From: a bacterium
Lineage (GTDB): Bacteria; Planctomycetota; Planctomycetia; Pirellulales; Pirellulaceae
Direction of reading: 5' to 3'
Length of the DNA stretch: 64,000 nt
NCBI GenBank assembly: GCA_030430075.1
Contig: JAUIGN010000002.1
Coordinates: forward strand, 1-64,000
The notes beneath the pieces are model-generated. The model was not told the origin of the DNA and did no database searches. It saw only the letters and a program-made list of their open reading frames with translations. Below, in pieces: positions 8,051-16,831 of this stretch. Each line of letters opens with the position of its first letter. Within the stretch, counting starts at the first letter, position 1. The translations under genes were made by a program, and so were the position numbers.

Positions 8051-9190
8051 TCAGTTCTCACCCAATCCCGGCCGGTCGCAGGCCAGGAAGTCGATCGGCA
8101 ACGACGTCTGGCCGTGCAACGTCAAGTCGGCCAGAACCTCGCCCAGGACACTGGCAAACTTGAACCCGTGGCCTGACAGCCCGGCCGCGAATGAGACGTC
8201 ATGATGGCGAGGGTGCCGGTCGACAATGAAGTGGTCGTCCGCCGAGTTGGTGTAGTAGCAGACGGCGTGGTCGAGCGGCCGGAGGTCGACTCCGGGCAGG
8301 TGCCGCCGCAGGAATCGCTCGACGCGGGCACGCTCGGCCGGGTCAACCGACTTGTCGTCCCTGAGCGGATCCTGAATCAGCGTCCCGCCCCCATGCGCGG
8401 CGACCTTGAGGCCCCGTTCGTCGATCTGGGGAAACCCATAAAAGAACCCCTCGCCGGTTTCGTAAAAGAACGCCGGGCAGCCGTGTTGCTGGTGGTAACG
8501 GGTCGCGTCGCAAGCGAACCAGTGGAGATGCTGCCGGCGAACGTCGAGCGGAATCCGCAAGGATCGCAGCAGGTCACGGGCCCAGGCACCGGCCGTGATC
8601 ACCAGCTTGCGAGCATGCCAGCGGGTCGTCGTCGTCTGAACCGTGACGCCGCCGGCGGTCGCGTTCCAGGCGATCACTTCCTGTCCGCTATGAAACTCGG
8701 CCCCAGCGTCCGCCGCAGCGGACAGGTGGGCCAATACACAGTCTTCAACCAGCAAGAACCCCGCTTCACGCTCGAAGACCGCATCCGCGCCGGGCGGCAG
8801 GCGAAAACCGCGGTAGGTTTGCTCGAAGTCCTTCGGCGCCAGTTCGACAACATCCAACTGGTGTTCGGCCGTGCTTTGCCGAACGCCGGGGATCACCACT
8901 CCGTCAGGCGGCCCGATTTCAATCAGCCCTGACTCCCATAAGAGTTGCTTCCCGTGGATGGCCTCAAGCTCCCGCCAGAGCGTGTAGGCACGCTGCAACA
9001 GGGGCACATAGCTGGGATGCTCGAAGTAAGCTTTACGAATGATCCGCGATTGACCGTGGGAACTGCCCTGGTCGTGGCCGCCCGGGAATCGATCGAGGCC
9101 AAGGACGCGGAGGCCGCGCCGAGCCAGATGGAAGGCGGCGGCGCTTCCCACACCGCCCGTCCCGAGAACAATCACATCGTACGCGGTCAT
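8051..9190 (-). CDS. solA: Sarcosine oxidase / N-methyl-tryptophan oxidase-like flavoenzyme
   Basis: A 379-residue FAD-dependent amine oxidase of the monomeric sarcosine oxidase (MSOX/MTOX) family, which oxidatively demethylates N-methyl amino acids, producing formaldehyde and H2O2. The dinucleotide fold GTGGVGSAAAFHLARRG is at residues 10-26, and SSHGQSRIIRKAYFEHPSY is a strong family signature. Cys311 in VCYYTNSADDHFIVDRHP corresponds to the cysteine that binds FAD covalently in MSOX. The start ATG overlaps the stop of the upstream lipoprotein gene as ATGA, so translation is probably coupled. The exact substrate cannot be read from sequence; the gene symbol is family-level. Confidence 0.88.
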   Translation of the reverse strand: MTAYDVIVLGTGGVGSAAAFHLARRGLRVLGLDRFPGGHDQGSSHGQSRIIRKAYFEHPSYVPLLQRAYTLWRELEAIHGKQLLWESGLIEIGPPDGVVIPGVRQSTAEHQLDVVELAPKDFEQTYRGFRLPPGADAVFEREAGFLLVEDCVLAHLSAAADAGAEFHSGQEVIAWNATAGGVTVQTTTTRWHARKLVITAGAWARDLLRSLRIPLDVRRQHLHWFACDATRYHQQHGCPAFFYETGEGFFYGFPQIDERGLKVAAHGGGTLIQDPLRDDKSVDPAERARVERFLRRHLPGVDLRPLDHAVCYYTNSADDHFIVDRHPRHHDVSFAAGLSGHGFKFASVLGEVLADLTLHGQTSLPIDFLACDRPGLGEN

Positions 9191-10683
9191 CGAATCCAGA
9201 ACTCGATATCAGCCTGGTTGGACTTATTCCCTTTCACATCCTGCATCGTCAATTGCAAGGTGTAATGGCCCGCTTCAATCTTCTCAGGCAGGAAAACGCG
9301 ATAGGCGATAAAGTAGTCGTGGCGGCGGTTGGTGCTGACCTGTTTGTCCAGCGGCAACACGCTGCTCGCGACCCGCTTGCCGTCCGTGTCGAGAATCGCG
9401 TACTCGCCCTGAAGTTCGGTCTCATGACGCCCCGGCGTTGATTCCGCCGCAAAGTTTTCGACTTCGACATACAGCAGCACCTCCTGGCCCGGCTTGAAGC
9501 CATTCGAGTCAAATTCATCGAAGTAGCCGTAACTGATGACGCGGCGGCAAAAAGCCAGGTTGCGCAGATCCAGCGTGCTAAGATTGGCCAGGTGGTCGGC
9601 CGCTTTACGCAGGCTGCCGAGCGCCAGGGCCGATCGGCGGCCGGCGGTATTCTTTTCGTCGGCATCGAGGGCGTGCAGCAAACCCATTGTCACGTGCTTC
9701 CAATACCCCCGCTCGTCCTCGCCGACTTCCTCGATCGGCTCAAGAGCCTTTTCGGAATCGTTCAGGATCGCGTGCAGGAGTCGGGTGTTTGCATTCAAGC
9801 GGCTCCGCTGCTGGGCAGTCAGTGCATCGCTTGCCAACTCTTGTTCCAGGGCCGCCAGGGCCGCTTGCGTCGCAGCGCGCCACGCCCCAGGTTGCGCTGG
9901 AGCCTCCGAGGCGGGAGTGGTGTGGGACGCAGGTACGACGGCGCCGCTCGTCGACGCCATCTCGCCGACACGCGCGGCCTCTCCCTTTGCCGCGGGTGCG
10001 GCAGCGGGTGACTCGCCTTCCGCGTTGTCCGCAGCCGGAGCGGCCGTCGGCTCGTTGGGGGAGTCGAGCTGTTCGTCGTTGACGTTGAAAGCGGCCGCGC
10101 GACGTTCAGCCGGGCTGAGCGTGCTCGCCCCGCTTGTGCCGGCCACGCTGGCGTTCGTTCCGCCTGGTGCCGCAGCAACGGTTTGAGGTTCACCTGCGGT
10201 GGTTGAGCTGAGGCTCTCACGGATCACTTCGGCAATGGCCTGCTTGAGTTCGCCCGCCGCCGTGTTGCCCGCCGCAGTTGTCGGAGGCGGCTCTTCATAT
10301 ACCGACCGGTACTCGGAAGTGCGCGCCTCCAAACTGCCGCCTGCCGGCGGTGTGGAGAATTGCTGCGCATAGTCAGCCGGCGTAGGGCTCCGTTGGCCGG
10401 CCGGCGAGGCGGCCCCGGGCAAGCCTCCGTCAACCAGCGGGTGAGGCGGCAAGGGTTGCTGGGACTGATCGGAAAACGACAGTGCCGTGGACGTCAATTC
10501 GCCGTGCGTAGCCGGGTCGGCAGCGAGCGCCGCATCCCGATGACTCATGCGCTGCGAGGGGAGGGCGGAAGCGGTCCGTCCCGCTTCATTGCCGCGACGG
10601 GAAAACCACGACTTCCCCGCACAACCGGTGCAGGCGACTAGAATCAGGACAACTCCAAGGTATTTTTGCACCACGATCGTCAT
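9187..10683 (-). CDS. Large lipoprotein of unknown function, coupled to the sarcosine oxidase-like gene
   Basis: A 498-residue protein with a leader ending in ILVACTGCAG (lipobox Cys at about 18), so probably membrane-anchored. A long Ala/Pro/Glu-rich low-complexity section (about residues 25-270) leads to a helical region (AAWRAATQAALAALEQELAS...) and a C-terminal beta-rich domain of about 130 residues (SYGYFDEFDSNGFKPGQEV to DIEFWIR). That domain looks like an immunoglobulin- or transglutaminase-associated sandwich. No catalytic motif is evident. The stop overlaps the start of the flavoenzyme gene by 4 bases. The functional link between a lipoprotein and a predicted cytoplasmic oxidase is unexplained. 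Confidence 0.78.
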   Translation of the reverse strand: MTIVVQKYLGVVLILVACTGCAGKSWFSRRGNEAGRTASALPSQRMSHRDAALAADPATHGELTSTALSFSDQSQQPLPPHPLVDGGLPGAASPAGQRSPTPADYAQQFSTPPAGGSLEARTSEYRSVYEEPPPTTAAGNTAAGELKQAIAEVIRESLSSTTAGEPQTVAAAPGGTNASVAGTSGASTLSPAERRAAAFNVNDEQLDSPNEPTAAPAADNAEGESPAAAPAAKGEAARVGEMASTSGAVVPASHTTPASEAPAQPGAWRAATQAALAALEQELASDALTAQQRSRLNANTRLLHAILNDSEKALEPIEEVGEDERGYWKHVTMGLLHALDADEKNTAGRRSALALGSLRKAADHLANLSTLDLRNLAFCRRVISYGYFDEFDSNGFKPGQEVLLYVEVENFAAESTPGRHETELQGEYAILDTDGKRVASSVLPLDKQVSTNRRHDYFIAYRVFLPEKIEAGHYTLQLTMQDVKGNKSNQADIEFWIR

Positions 10684-10997
10684 TCCACCCGTAGTAGTTT
10701 TCGTCGAAAAGGCGGCGGATCATAGAAGAAGCCACCGATCGGCTCAAGGGTGATGGCATCGCAGGCGACTGCTAGCAACGCCCGGGATGCGGAACGATCG
10801 ACTGGATCATCAGTTCCGGAGTTCGTGCAGTGCATGACGTCGCGCGGTCTGGCTTCAGGCTAGAACTGCCATCACCTATGCCCGTCTCGCTAAACGTACA
10901 GGGCCGCTCAACGTACAGGCCCGCTCAACGTACAGGCCCGCTCAATTTACGGCCCTGCAGAAACGGCGGCGGTCATTTGCTGACGCGTCTCCAAGCT
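10684..10997. repeat. Intergenic region with a 17-bp tandem repeat
   Basis: This 314-nt stretch upstream of the lipoprotein gene contains about three copies of a 17-bp unit (CCCGCTCAACGTACAGG) at roughly 10889-10955, the last decaying to CCGCTCAATTTACGG. A weak copy of the GTGCAGTGCATGAC palindrome family lies at 10824-10838. No gene was recognised. Confidence 0.6.
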
Positions 10998-13241
10998 TTA
11001 TGACCGCGGGCGTTTCGGCTTGCCCGCCATCTTCTTGAAGGTCCGTCGGCTGGAATGCGTCTGCGTCCGCTTGGCGGCAACGCCCGGTTTGCCGGCGGAT
11101 CTGGCCTTGTCAGCATACGCACGGTTGTCGGCGTTGCTGAGTCGGGAAAGATGCAGACGCCTTCCGGCGACCGAGACGCCTTGCAAGGTCCGCACGGTCG
11201 AGTCGGGCAGGCTCTCGGGTAGGTCAACCGTGCTGTAGGTGTCATAAATCTGGATGCGGCCGATCGCGGCACTGTCGAGGTCTGCTTCATTCGCGATGGC
11301 CCCGACAATGTTGCCCGGCTTGACCTGGTGCGTCCGGCCAACCTCGATGCGATACGTCTGCATGCCCGCTTCGGCGCCCTGCCGCTTGCGCTGGTTACGA
11401 GCGGCACCGAAGGACGTCGACTTGTCACGATCGGACCGCTTTCCCTTTCGCCCCCCCTGTCGGTCTGCACCAAACTTGGCCGGCTTCAGCGCTTCGGTAA
11501 TAAGGAGCGACTGGCCGTCGTTGGCGAGTACGGCGAGCGACGCGGCGATGTGTTCGAGCGGGACGTCGTTCTCGCGCTGGTAGTGCTCGATAATCGCCTG
11601 ATATGTCTCCAACTCGCCGTGCGTCAGGCCCTCCGTGATCCGCTCGTGAAAACGGGCCACGCGTTGCTTATTGATGGAACGATTGGTGGGCAGGTCCATC
11701 GGTTGAATTGGTTGCCCGGTGTCGCGTTCCAGCCGCTTCAGCATGCGCTGCTCGCGGGGATGCAAAAACAGAATCGCCTCGCCGCTACGGCCAGCTCGCC
11801 CGGTCCGTCCGATGCGATGCACGTACGATTCACTGTCGTAGGGCAAATCATAGTTCACCACGTGGCTGATCCGCTGCACATCCAGTCCACGGGCCGCAAC
11901 ATCCGTCGCGACAATCACGTCGATCTTTCCGGCCCGCATCTGCTCGATTGTCCTTTCACGCCGCTTCTGCGGAATATCGCCGTTCAACGCAGCCGTCTTG
12001 TGGCCGTGATTCGCCAGGTATTCTGCCAGCGGTTCCGTGGTGCTCTTCATCTTCACGAAGACCAGGACCCCGTCGGTCGCCTCGCCCTCCAGAATGCGTC
12101 CCAACGCCATTTGCTTCTGATGCGGCGCCGCGACGACGTAACGTTGGCGGACGGTGTCCGCGGTCGCCACCCGCTGTTGAATCGTGACCGTGGCCGGCGA
12201 TTTCAGATAGGTCTTGGCAATCTTGCGGATCGGAGCCGGCATGGTGGCGGAAAACAGGGCAATCTGCCGGCTCTTCGGTGTCTGCGACAGGACCCACTCG
12301 ACGTCCTCGGCAAACCCCATCCGCAGCATCTCGTCGGCTTCGTCAAGGACCAGACCGCGCAGGTCATTCAGGTCGAGCGTTCCGCGGCGCATGTGGTCCA
12401 TGACCCGTCCCGGCGTGGCAACGATCACGTGGACGCCACGGTCAAGCTGGCGGAACTGCACCTGGTAATCCTGCCCGCCATAAATGGGCATCACACGCAG
12501 GCCCTTCATGTGCGAACCATATTTTTCGAATGCGTCGCAAACCTGGATCGCCAGTTCACGCGTCGGCGCGAGGACAAGAATTTGCGGCCGCTTTTGCTTC
12601 AAGTCGACCAGTTCCAACATTGGCAGCGCAAAGGCGGCCGTCTTGCCGGTCCCCGTCTGGGCCTGCCCAATCACATCCCGTCCTTCAAGGAGCAATGGAA
12701 TGGTCTGGGCCTGAATCGGTGTCGGTTTCGTGTATCCCGACTTCAAGACGGATTGCAAGAGAGGATCGCTGAGCTGCAATTGGGAAAAGTCGGCAACCGC
12801 CAGCGGTGTGCCGTCTGTGGTCGTCGGCTCGTCGTAGCCGGCCCGCGGCTCCAAGTAGACCATGTCCGGTTCGACGTGGCTGGCCTTGATCGGCTCACTC
12901 GCCGCGGCAGCCGGCTCGTCTTCAGCCGACGGTTCTCCCGAGGCTGTCACATCCGGCCGTTCCTGTGCCGATGGTTCCGGAACCGGCGATGCTGTGACCG
13001 ACGGTTCGATCCTCGGTTGTGACGATGTCGGTTGGTTGCCGGCCGGTTCATGACGGTCACCCGCTTCAACAGGCTCGGCAGCGGGGGCGTCGACTTCGTC
13101 GTCCGGGACGGCGACTTCCGCCAAGAAGACGTCATCCGCGGCGGTCGGCAATCGGCCCGATGCCTCGTCGGGATGAGCTGCGGCCGCGGCGGGATCGGGC
13201 GCATCGGAACAGGGGTTCGAATCGTCGGTAGGGACAGACAT
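10998..13241 (-). CDS. deaD: DEAD-box ATP-dependent RNA helicase, DeaD/CsdA type
   Basis: A 747-residue helicase if started at ATG 13241 (AGGA upstream). An N-terminal tail of about 150 residues is Ala/Pro/Glu/Asp-rich and probably disordered. The core follows: DFSQLQL and the Q motif near residues 151-180, AQTGTGKT (194-201), PTREL, DEAD (300-303), SAT, DVAARGLDVQRISHVVNYDLP and HRIGRTGRAGR. After the core is a DbpA-type RNA-binding domain (TYRIEVGRTHQVKPGNIVGAIANE to LHLSRL) and a Lys/Arg-rich tail. It unwinds structured RNA in ribosome assembly, cold adaptation or decay. The DbpA domain plus basic tail favours DeaD over RhlE; the N-terminal extension is unusually long. Confidence 0.93.
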   Translation of the reverse strand: MSVPTDDSNPCSDAPDPAAAAAHPDEASGRLPTAADDVFLAEVAVPDDEVDAPAAEPVEAGDRHEPAGNQPTSSQPRIEPSVTASPVPEPSAQERPDVTASGEPSAEDEPAAAASEPIKASHVEPDMVYLEPRAGYDEPTTTDGTPLAVADFSQLQLSDPLLQSVLKSGYTKPTPIQAQTIPLLLEGRDVIGQAQTGTGKTAAFALPMLELVDLKQKRPQILVLAPTRELAIQVCDAFEKYGSHMKGLRVMPIYGGQDYQVQFRQLDRGVHVIVATPGRVMDHMRRGTLDLNDLRGLVLDEADEMLRMGFAEDVEWVLSQTPKSRQIALFSATMPAPIRKIAKTYLKSPATVTIQQRVATADTVRQRYVVAAPHQKQMALGRILEGEATDGVLVFVKMKSTTEPLAEYLANHGHKTAALNGDIPQKRRERTIEQMRAGKIDVIVATDVAARGLDVQRISHVVNYDLPYDSESYVHRIGRTGRAGRSGEAILFLHPREQRMLKRLERDTGQPIQPMDLPTNRSINKQRVARFHERITEGLTHGELETYQAIIEHYQRENDVPLEHIAASLAVLANDGQSLLITEALKPAKFGADRQGGRKGKRSDRDKSTSFGAARNQRKRQGAEAGMQTYRIEVGRTHQVKPGNIVGAIANEADLDSAAIGRIQIYDTYSTVDLPESLPDSTVRTLQGVSVAGRRLHLSRLSNADNRAYADKARSAGKPGVAAKRTQTHSSRRTFKKMAGKPKRPRS

Positions 13242-13536
13242 ACAATCGCTTTCCTGAGCGTTCAACGGGGGAGACACAGACGAACATCGGCAAGTCTCGC
13301 GAGTCCTTGCCGGCGGCAGGTCTTGGTTTGCACCCTGCCTGATATGATCGAACGCGTCACGAACGGCTCGAGGCCGTGGGAATCTGGAGGTAGGCCCACG
13401 GAGTAAAGCTGGCCGGCATTGGCTCAATCACCAGCTTCAGACTATCGCACGCCTGGCGAATCCGCGAGGCCAAATCGGGCGAATCTCCAGGATTCTTCGT
13501 CGTCGGGACCCGTTCGCCCGGCGGCGGACGGCGGGC

Positions 13537-14565
13537 TTATGCATCTGTGGCGAGCCAACCTCGGAAAGCTTCCTCGTCCACGTTCCGGCCGCTGATCACC
13601 ACGACCAGATCGCCCGTCCCATCCAACTCGCCCGTCCCATCCAATTCGACCGTGCCGCCCAGCAACGCAGCCGTGGCAATGGCCCCAGAGGGTTCCGTCC
13701 GCAGGCCGTGCTGTTCATACAGCCAACGCATGGCCCGACAGGTGTCCGGGTCGGAGACGGAAACGGCGCGCGTCACGCGGTCTCGCAGGATGGGCCAATT
13801 ATGCTCGCCGACATCGTAAGAGAGGAGGCCATCGCAGATACTCGCCGGCCGCTCGATCCGGACGCGTTTCCCGGCCTCCAGCGATCGGCAAAAATCGTCG
13901 GCTCCAGCCGGCTCGACGCCGACAATGACGGCCTGGGGAAACCCATCGGCGATCGCCAACGCGTGGCCGGCCATCAACCCGCCGCCGCTGACCTGGCAGA
14001 AGAAGTGCGAGACGTCCCGGTCCTGACGTTGGAGTTCCTGCACGATTTCCAATCCACCAACGCCGTTGCCGGCGATCACGTCCGGGTCGTCATACGGCGA
14101 GGCCTGGATCCCCCGCAGTTCCTCGGCGATCTCCCGCGTCAGCCGATCCCGCACTCCCGTTTCGTGATCGTTGGAGGCATCGTAGGTCTTGACTTCCGCG
14201 CCGAAGGACCGGGTCAATTCGAACTTGGCCCGCGGCGCCTGCTCAGGCATCACCACGATCACCCGTTTGTCGAATTGCCGACCCGCAAATGAAATCCCGG
14301 ACGCGAAATTTCCGGACGAATGTGCCGCCACCGGGCGGTCCCCGATCTGGTCGGCATGGTTCGCCATCCAATTCAATGCGCCCATCAGCTTGAATGACCC
14401 TGACGGTGTCCATCCGTAGTCCTTCAGCCAGACACGGCGACCGCCCTTGAGCCCCAGTTGCCGCTCGAGGCGATACGATCGCACAAGCGGTGCCGGCGAG
14501 ATGAAACGGCGAATGACGGACTCGGCCCGGTGAACGTCATCGATGGTGGGGATGCGTAACGTCAT
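13537..14565 (-). CDS. Threonine/serine dehydratase-like PLP enzyme
   Basis: A 342-residue fold-type II PLP enzyme, start ATG 14565 behind GAGGAA. The PLP lysine is Lys59 in SGSFKLMGALNWM; HSSGNFASG binds phosphate-side groups, and the glycine loop QVSGGGLMAGHALA is present. These place it with threonine ammonia-lyase, serine racemase and related beta-eliminating enzymes. It is shorter than biosynthetic IlvA (about 500 residues) and lacks the C-terminal ACT regulatory domain, so a catabolic or deaminating role is more likely than isoleucine synthesis. No pathway neighbour helps fix the substrate. The 295 nt before it (13242-13536) hold no recognisable gene. Confidence 0.85.
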   Translation of the reverse strand: MTLRIPTIDDVHRAESVIRRFISPAPLVRSYRLERQLGLKGGRRVWLKDYGWTPSGSFKLMGALNWMANHADQIGDRPVAAHSSGNFASGISFAGRQFDKRVIVVMPEQAPRAKFELTRSFGAEVKTYDASNDHETGVRDRLTREIAEELRGIQASPYDDPDVIAGNGVGGLEIVQELQRQDRDVSHFFCQVSGGGLMAGHALAIADGFPQAVIVGVEPAGADDFCRSLEAGKRVRIERPASICDGLLSYDVGEHNWPILRDRVTRAVSVSDPDTCRAMRWLYEQHGLRTEPSGAIATAALLGGTVELDGTGELDGTGDLVVVISGRNVDEEAFRGWLATDA

Positions 14566-14641
14566 GTGCACGTTCCTCAAGCGGCGTAAAGGTCAGGCGG
14601 CTGTTGTGCCATCCGCTGTGGGCCACGTCAATCCTGCCTCC

Positions 14642-14788
14642 CGAACTTGTTCGTCCCAGGTCTCCGAACTTGTTCGTCCCAGCTATCCGAACTTCTTCGC
14701 CGCGAGTCTCCGTGCTCGTTCGGCGCGGGTCTCCATGCTTGTTCGGCGCGGGTCTCCGACCCCGCCGAAACCGCTGACCGCAGGTCTC
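14642..14788 (-). repeat. Tandem array of a 23-bp unit ending in a dispersed 50-nt element
   Basis: Five 23-bp units (14642, 14665, 14688, 14711 and 14734; e.g. CGAACTTGTTCGTCCCAGG plus TCTC) are followed by a longer divergent unit (14757-14788). Read on the minus strand, 14788 to about 14739 matches 50015-50064 on the plus strand at about 47 of 50 bases, including CGGTCAGCGGTTTCGGCGG and AGACCCGCGCCGA. Copies degenerate progressively away from the shared element. Confidence 0.8.
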
Positions 14789-14905
14789 CACCTCGCATCA
14801 TATTCACCGTTACCAGCCTCAACGACGAGCCACCAACACTTGCCCGTCCCCACTGTCCGGCAACGGCACCAACAGGTGACCTACAGCCGCCATGATTCCA
14901 CCGTT

Positions 14906-14965
14906 CCGCAGGTCATGCTGTGCATGACGGGATACGGCCTCCATCGCCATGCGGCCCGGCACTGT
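14906..14965 (+). repeat. Dispersed palindromic repeat, complete copy
   Basis: Centred on GTCATGCTGTGCATGAC (14912-14928), a perfect 7-bp inverted repeat with a 3-nt loop. Related copies are at 28803-28819 (inverse), 43248-43264 and 23106-23160; weaker ones at 10824 and 52185. Similarity to the 23.1-kb copy continues downstream (ACGGCCT...ATCGC.ATGCGGCCCGGC), so the element is about 60 nt long. Confidence 0.7.
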
Positions 14966-14990
14966 GCAGGAACGCACCACCAACACGACC

Positions 14991-15146
14991 CCAAACTTCC
15001 AAACTTCCAAACTTCCAAACTTCCAAACTTCCAAACTTCCAAACTTCCAAACCACAAACCACAAACCACAAACCACAAACCACAAACCACAAACCACAAA
15101 CCAAAAACCACAAACCAAAAACCACAAACCAAAAACCACAAACCTC
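14991..15146. repeat. Short-period tandem repeats (8-bp, 7-bp, then 14-bp units)
   Basis: Seven copies of CCAAACTT (14991-15046) change abruptly into a 7-bp unit (ACAAACC, about 15049-15100) and then a 14-bp unit (CCAAAAACCACAAA, about 15101-15143). The tract ends eight bases from the sulfatase stop codon and would be transcribed as a G/T-rich 3' untranslated region. Protein-like frames through it are by-products of the repeat. Confidence 0.9.
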
Positions 15147-15153
15147 TCAAAAA

Positions 15154-16644
15154 CTACTCCCGACTCGTTCCTTCGCCAGCCGGCTTCCGCCGAGGAAAAA
15201 CCTCGTTCAGCAACCGTTGAGCGCGCCGCAGTTCGTCGGCATCCGGCGGCGTGTTGACGATGTTCCGATTTTCTGCGGGGTCGGCCTGGTGGTCGTAGAG
15301 CTCGCGGGCGACCACGTGGCCGGTTTGAAAACTGCGCCACTCGGTGTACCGCGAACGGTCGGTGCGCACCGAGCATCCCATCACATCCGGTTGCCCTTTG
15401 TAATAGGCCGGCCTCGGATGCTGGGTGTAGGCGGCCGATTTGACGCGTGTTGCGGGCCGGTCCAGGACTCGTTTGAGGCTCACGCCTTCCAGCCCGGCCG
15501 GTTTGGGCAGGCCGCAGAGGTCGACCAATGTCGGATAGAGATCAAGCAATTCGACCAACGCATCCGTCGTTTCACCCGCATTTTTTCCACCGGGTGGCAC
15601 AATGATCAGGGGGACGCGCGCATCAAGCTCGAAGTTGGATGTCTTGCACCACAGACCGTGCTCGCCCAGGTGAAAGCCATGGTCCGACCAGAAGACGATC
15701 ACGGTTCGATCTTCCAGCCCCTGCCGTTTCAGCTCGGCCAACACTTTGCCAACCTGCGCATCCAGGTAACTGATGCCGGCGAGATAGCCATGGCGTAGTT
15801 CGACGATCTCCTCGCGGCTCAACGTCCGCGCATTCTTCCCCGCCCCCAGCAGTTCGCGGCCGTTATGCAGCGCAATCTGCGGAACGTCCCGCGGCGGCTG
15901 CGAATTCTCAGCTGGAGCAAAATCAGAGCGCCGATAGAGGTCCCAATACTTCTTGGGTGGGTTGAAGGGCAGGTGCGGCTTCCAGAATCCAACCGCCAGG
16001 AAAAAAGGCTCGCCCCGGTCCTTCAGATCTGCCAACGCCTCGACAGCCAGGTTGGCAATTCGGCCGTCAAAGTACGCTTCGTCCGGTACATCTCGACATT
16101 CGTTGCGTGGGCCGATGGTCAGATCCGGCGGGACATCATGGCCCTCGATGCTGGGAAGATCGCTACCGTGCGTGGCGTAGTGCATGACGGCCGGCACGGA
16201 CCAGGAGGCCGGGTCGCCGTGAATGGCCTGTCGCCAGTTGTGGAAGATCTTGCCGATGTTCTGCGTGAAGTAACCGTTCCGCTGGAAGTGTTGAGGAAGG
16301 GTGATCACGTCGGGGGCCACTTCCCGGAAATGGGTCGGCAGGTCCCAGATCCCCAACGTGTCGGGCCGGCGTCCGGTCAGCAGTGACGCGCGTGACGGGT
16401 TGCAGACCGCCTGCTGGCAGTAGGCCCGATTGAAGGTGACCCCGCGGCCCGCCAGTTCGTCCAAGTGGGGTGTCTTAACCAGTGGGTGGCCGTAACAGCC
16501 GAGGTCGTTGCGTAGATCGTCGGCGGCGATGAACAACACATTCAGCCTGGCGGGTTCGGCAGCAGCCTGCCGCACACCGTGCACTCCGATGGCCAGGACA
16601 CCGAACAAGAACAGCGAAACGGGGCGAATTTGCAACGTTCTCAT
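15154..16644 (-). CDS. Secreted sulfatase, iduronate-2-sulfatase-like
   Basis: A 496-residue alkaline-phosphatase-superfamily sulfatase with a signal peptide (about 1-29). The metal-binding AADDLRNDLGCYGHP segment is at 40-54. The catalytic motif C81-N-P-S-R85 carries the cysteine that is oxidised to formylglycine by an anaerobic or FGE-type maturase encoded elsewhere. The CxPSR with Asn at position two and the NIGKIFHNW segment resemble iduronate-2-sulfatase and choline-sulfatase-like S1 subfamilies. It likely desulfates exported polysaccharide or other sulfate esters. The SMP-30 gene lies 187 nt upstream on the same strand, possibly the same transcript. The substrate is inferred only at family level. 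Confidence 0.93.
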   Translation of the reverse strand: MRTLQIRPVSLFLFGVLAIGVHGVRQAAAEPARLNVLFIAADDLRNDLGCYGHPLVKTPHLDELAGRGVTFNRAYCQQAVCNPSRASLLTGRRPDTLGIWDLPTHFREVAPDVITLPQHFQRNGYFTQNIGKIFHNWRQAIHGDPASWSVPAVMHYATHGSDLPSIEGHDVPPDLTIGPRNECRDVPDEAYFDGRIANLAVEALADLKDRGEPFFLAVGFWKPHLPFNPPKKYWDLYRRSDFAPAENSQPPRDVPQIALHNGRELLGAGKNARTLSREEIVELRHGYLAGISYLDAQVGKVLAELKRQGLEDRTVIVFWSDHGFHLGEHGLWCKTSNFELDARVPLIIVPPGGKNAGETTDALVELLDLYPTLVDLCGLPKPAGLEGVSLKRVLDRPATRVKSAAYTQHPRPAYYKGQPDVMGCSVRTDRSRYTEWRSFQTGHVVARELYDHQADPAENRNIVNTPPDADELRRAQRLLNEVFPRRKPAGEGTSRE

Positions 16645-16831
16645 GACAGTCTCTGGGACCGGGGTAAAACAAGATCAACCGGGGCGACCGTGCCCCAATG
16701 TGGCTTGCCCGCGAAGCCAATTCAAGCCGCTCCGTGCCCTCGATCGGCCATGCGTACGACCGGTCGTGCGATCTGCGGGAGGACGAAAGCCGACGATGTT
16801 GAAGGTCGCAACGGTGGTGTGGCAGGTAATG

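Noticed and set aside
11328-13022. A 564-codon open frame antisense to the RNA helicase gene
   Set aside because: High GC produces long antisense frames; composition is Arg/His/Gly-rich with no domain, whereas the minus-strand helicase is intact.
14642-15146. CRISPR array
   Set aside because: Units are directly adjacent with no spacers of regular length and unique sequence, and no cas genes are nearby. The 50.0-kb array was rejected for the same reason.
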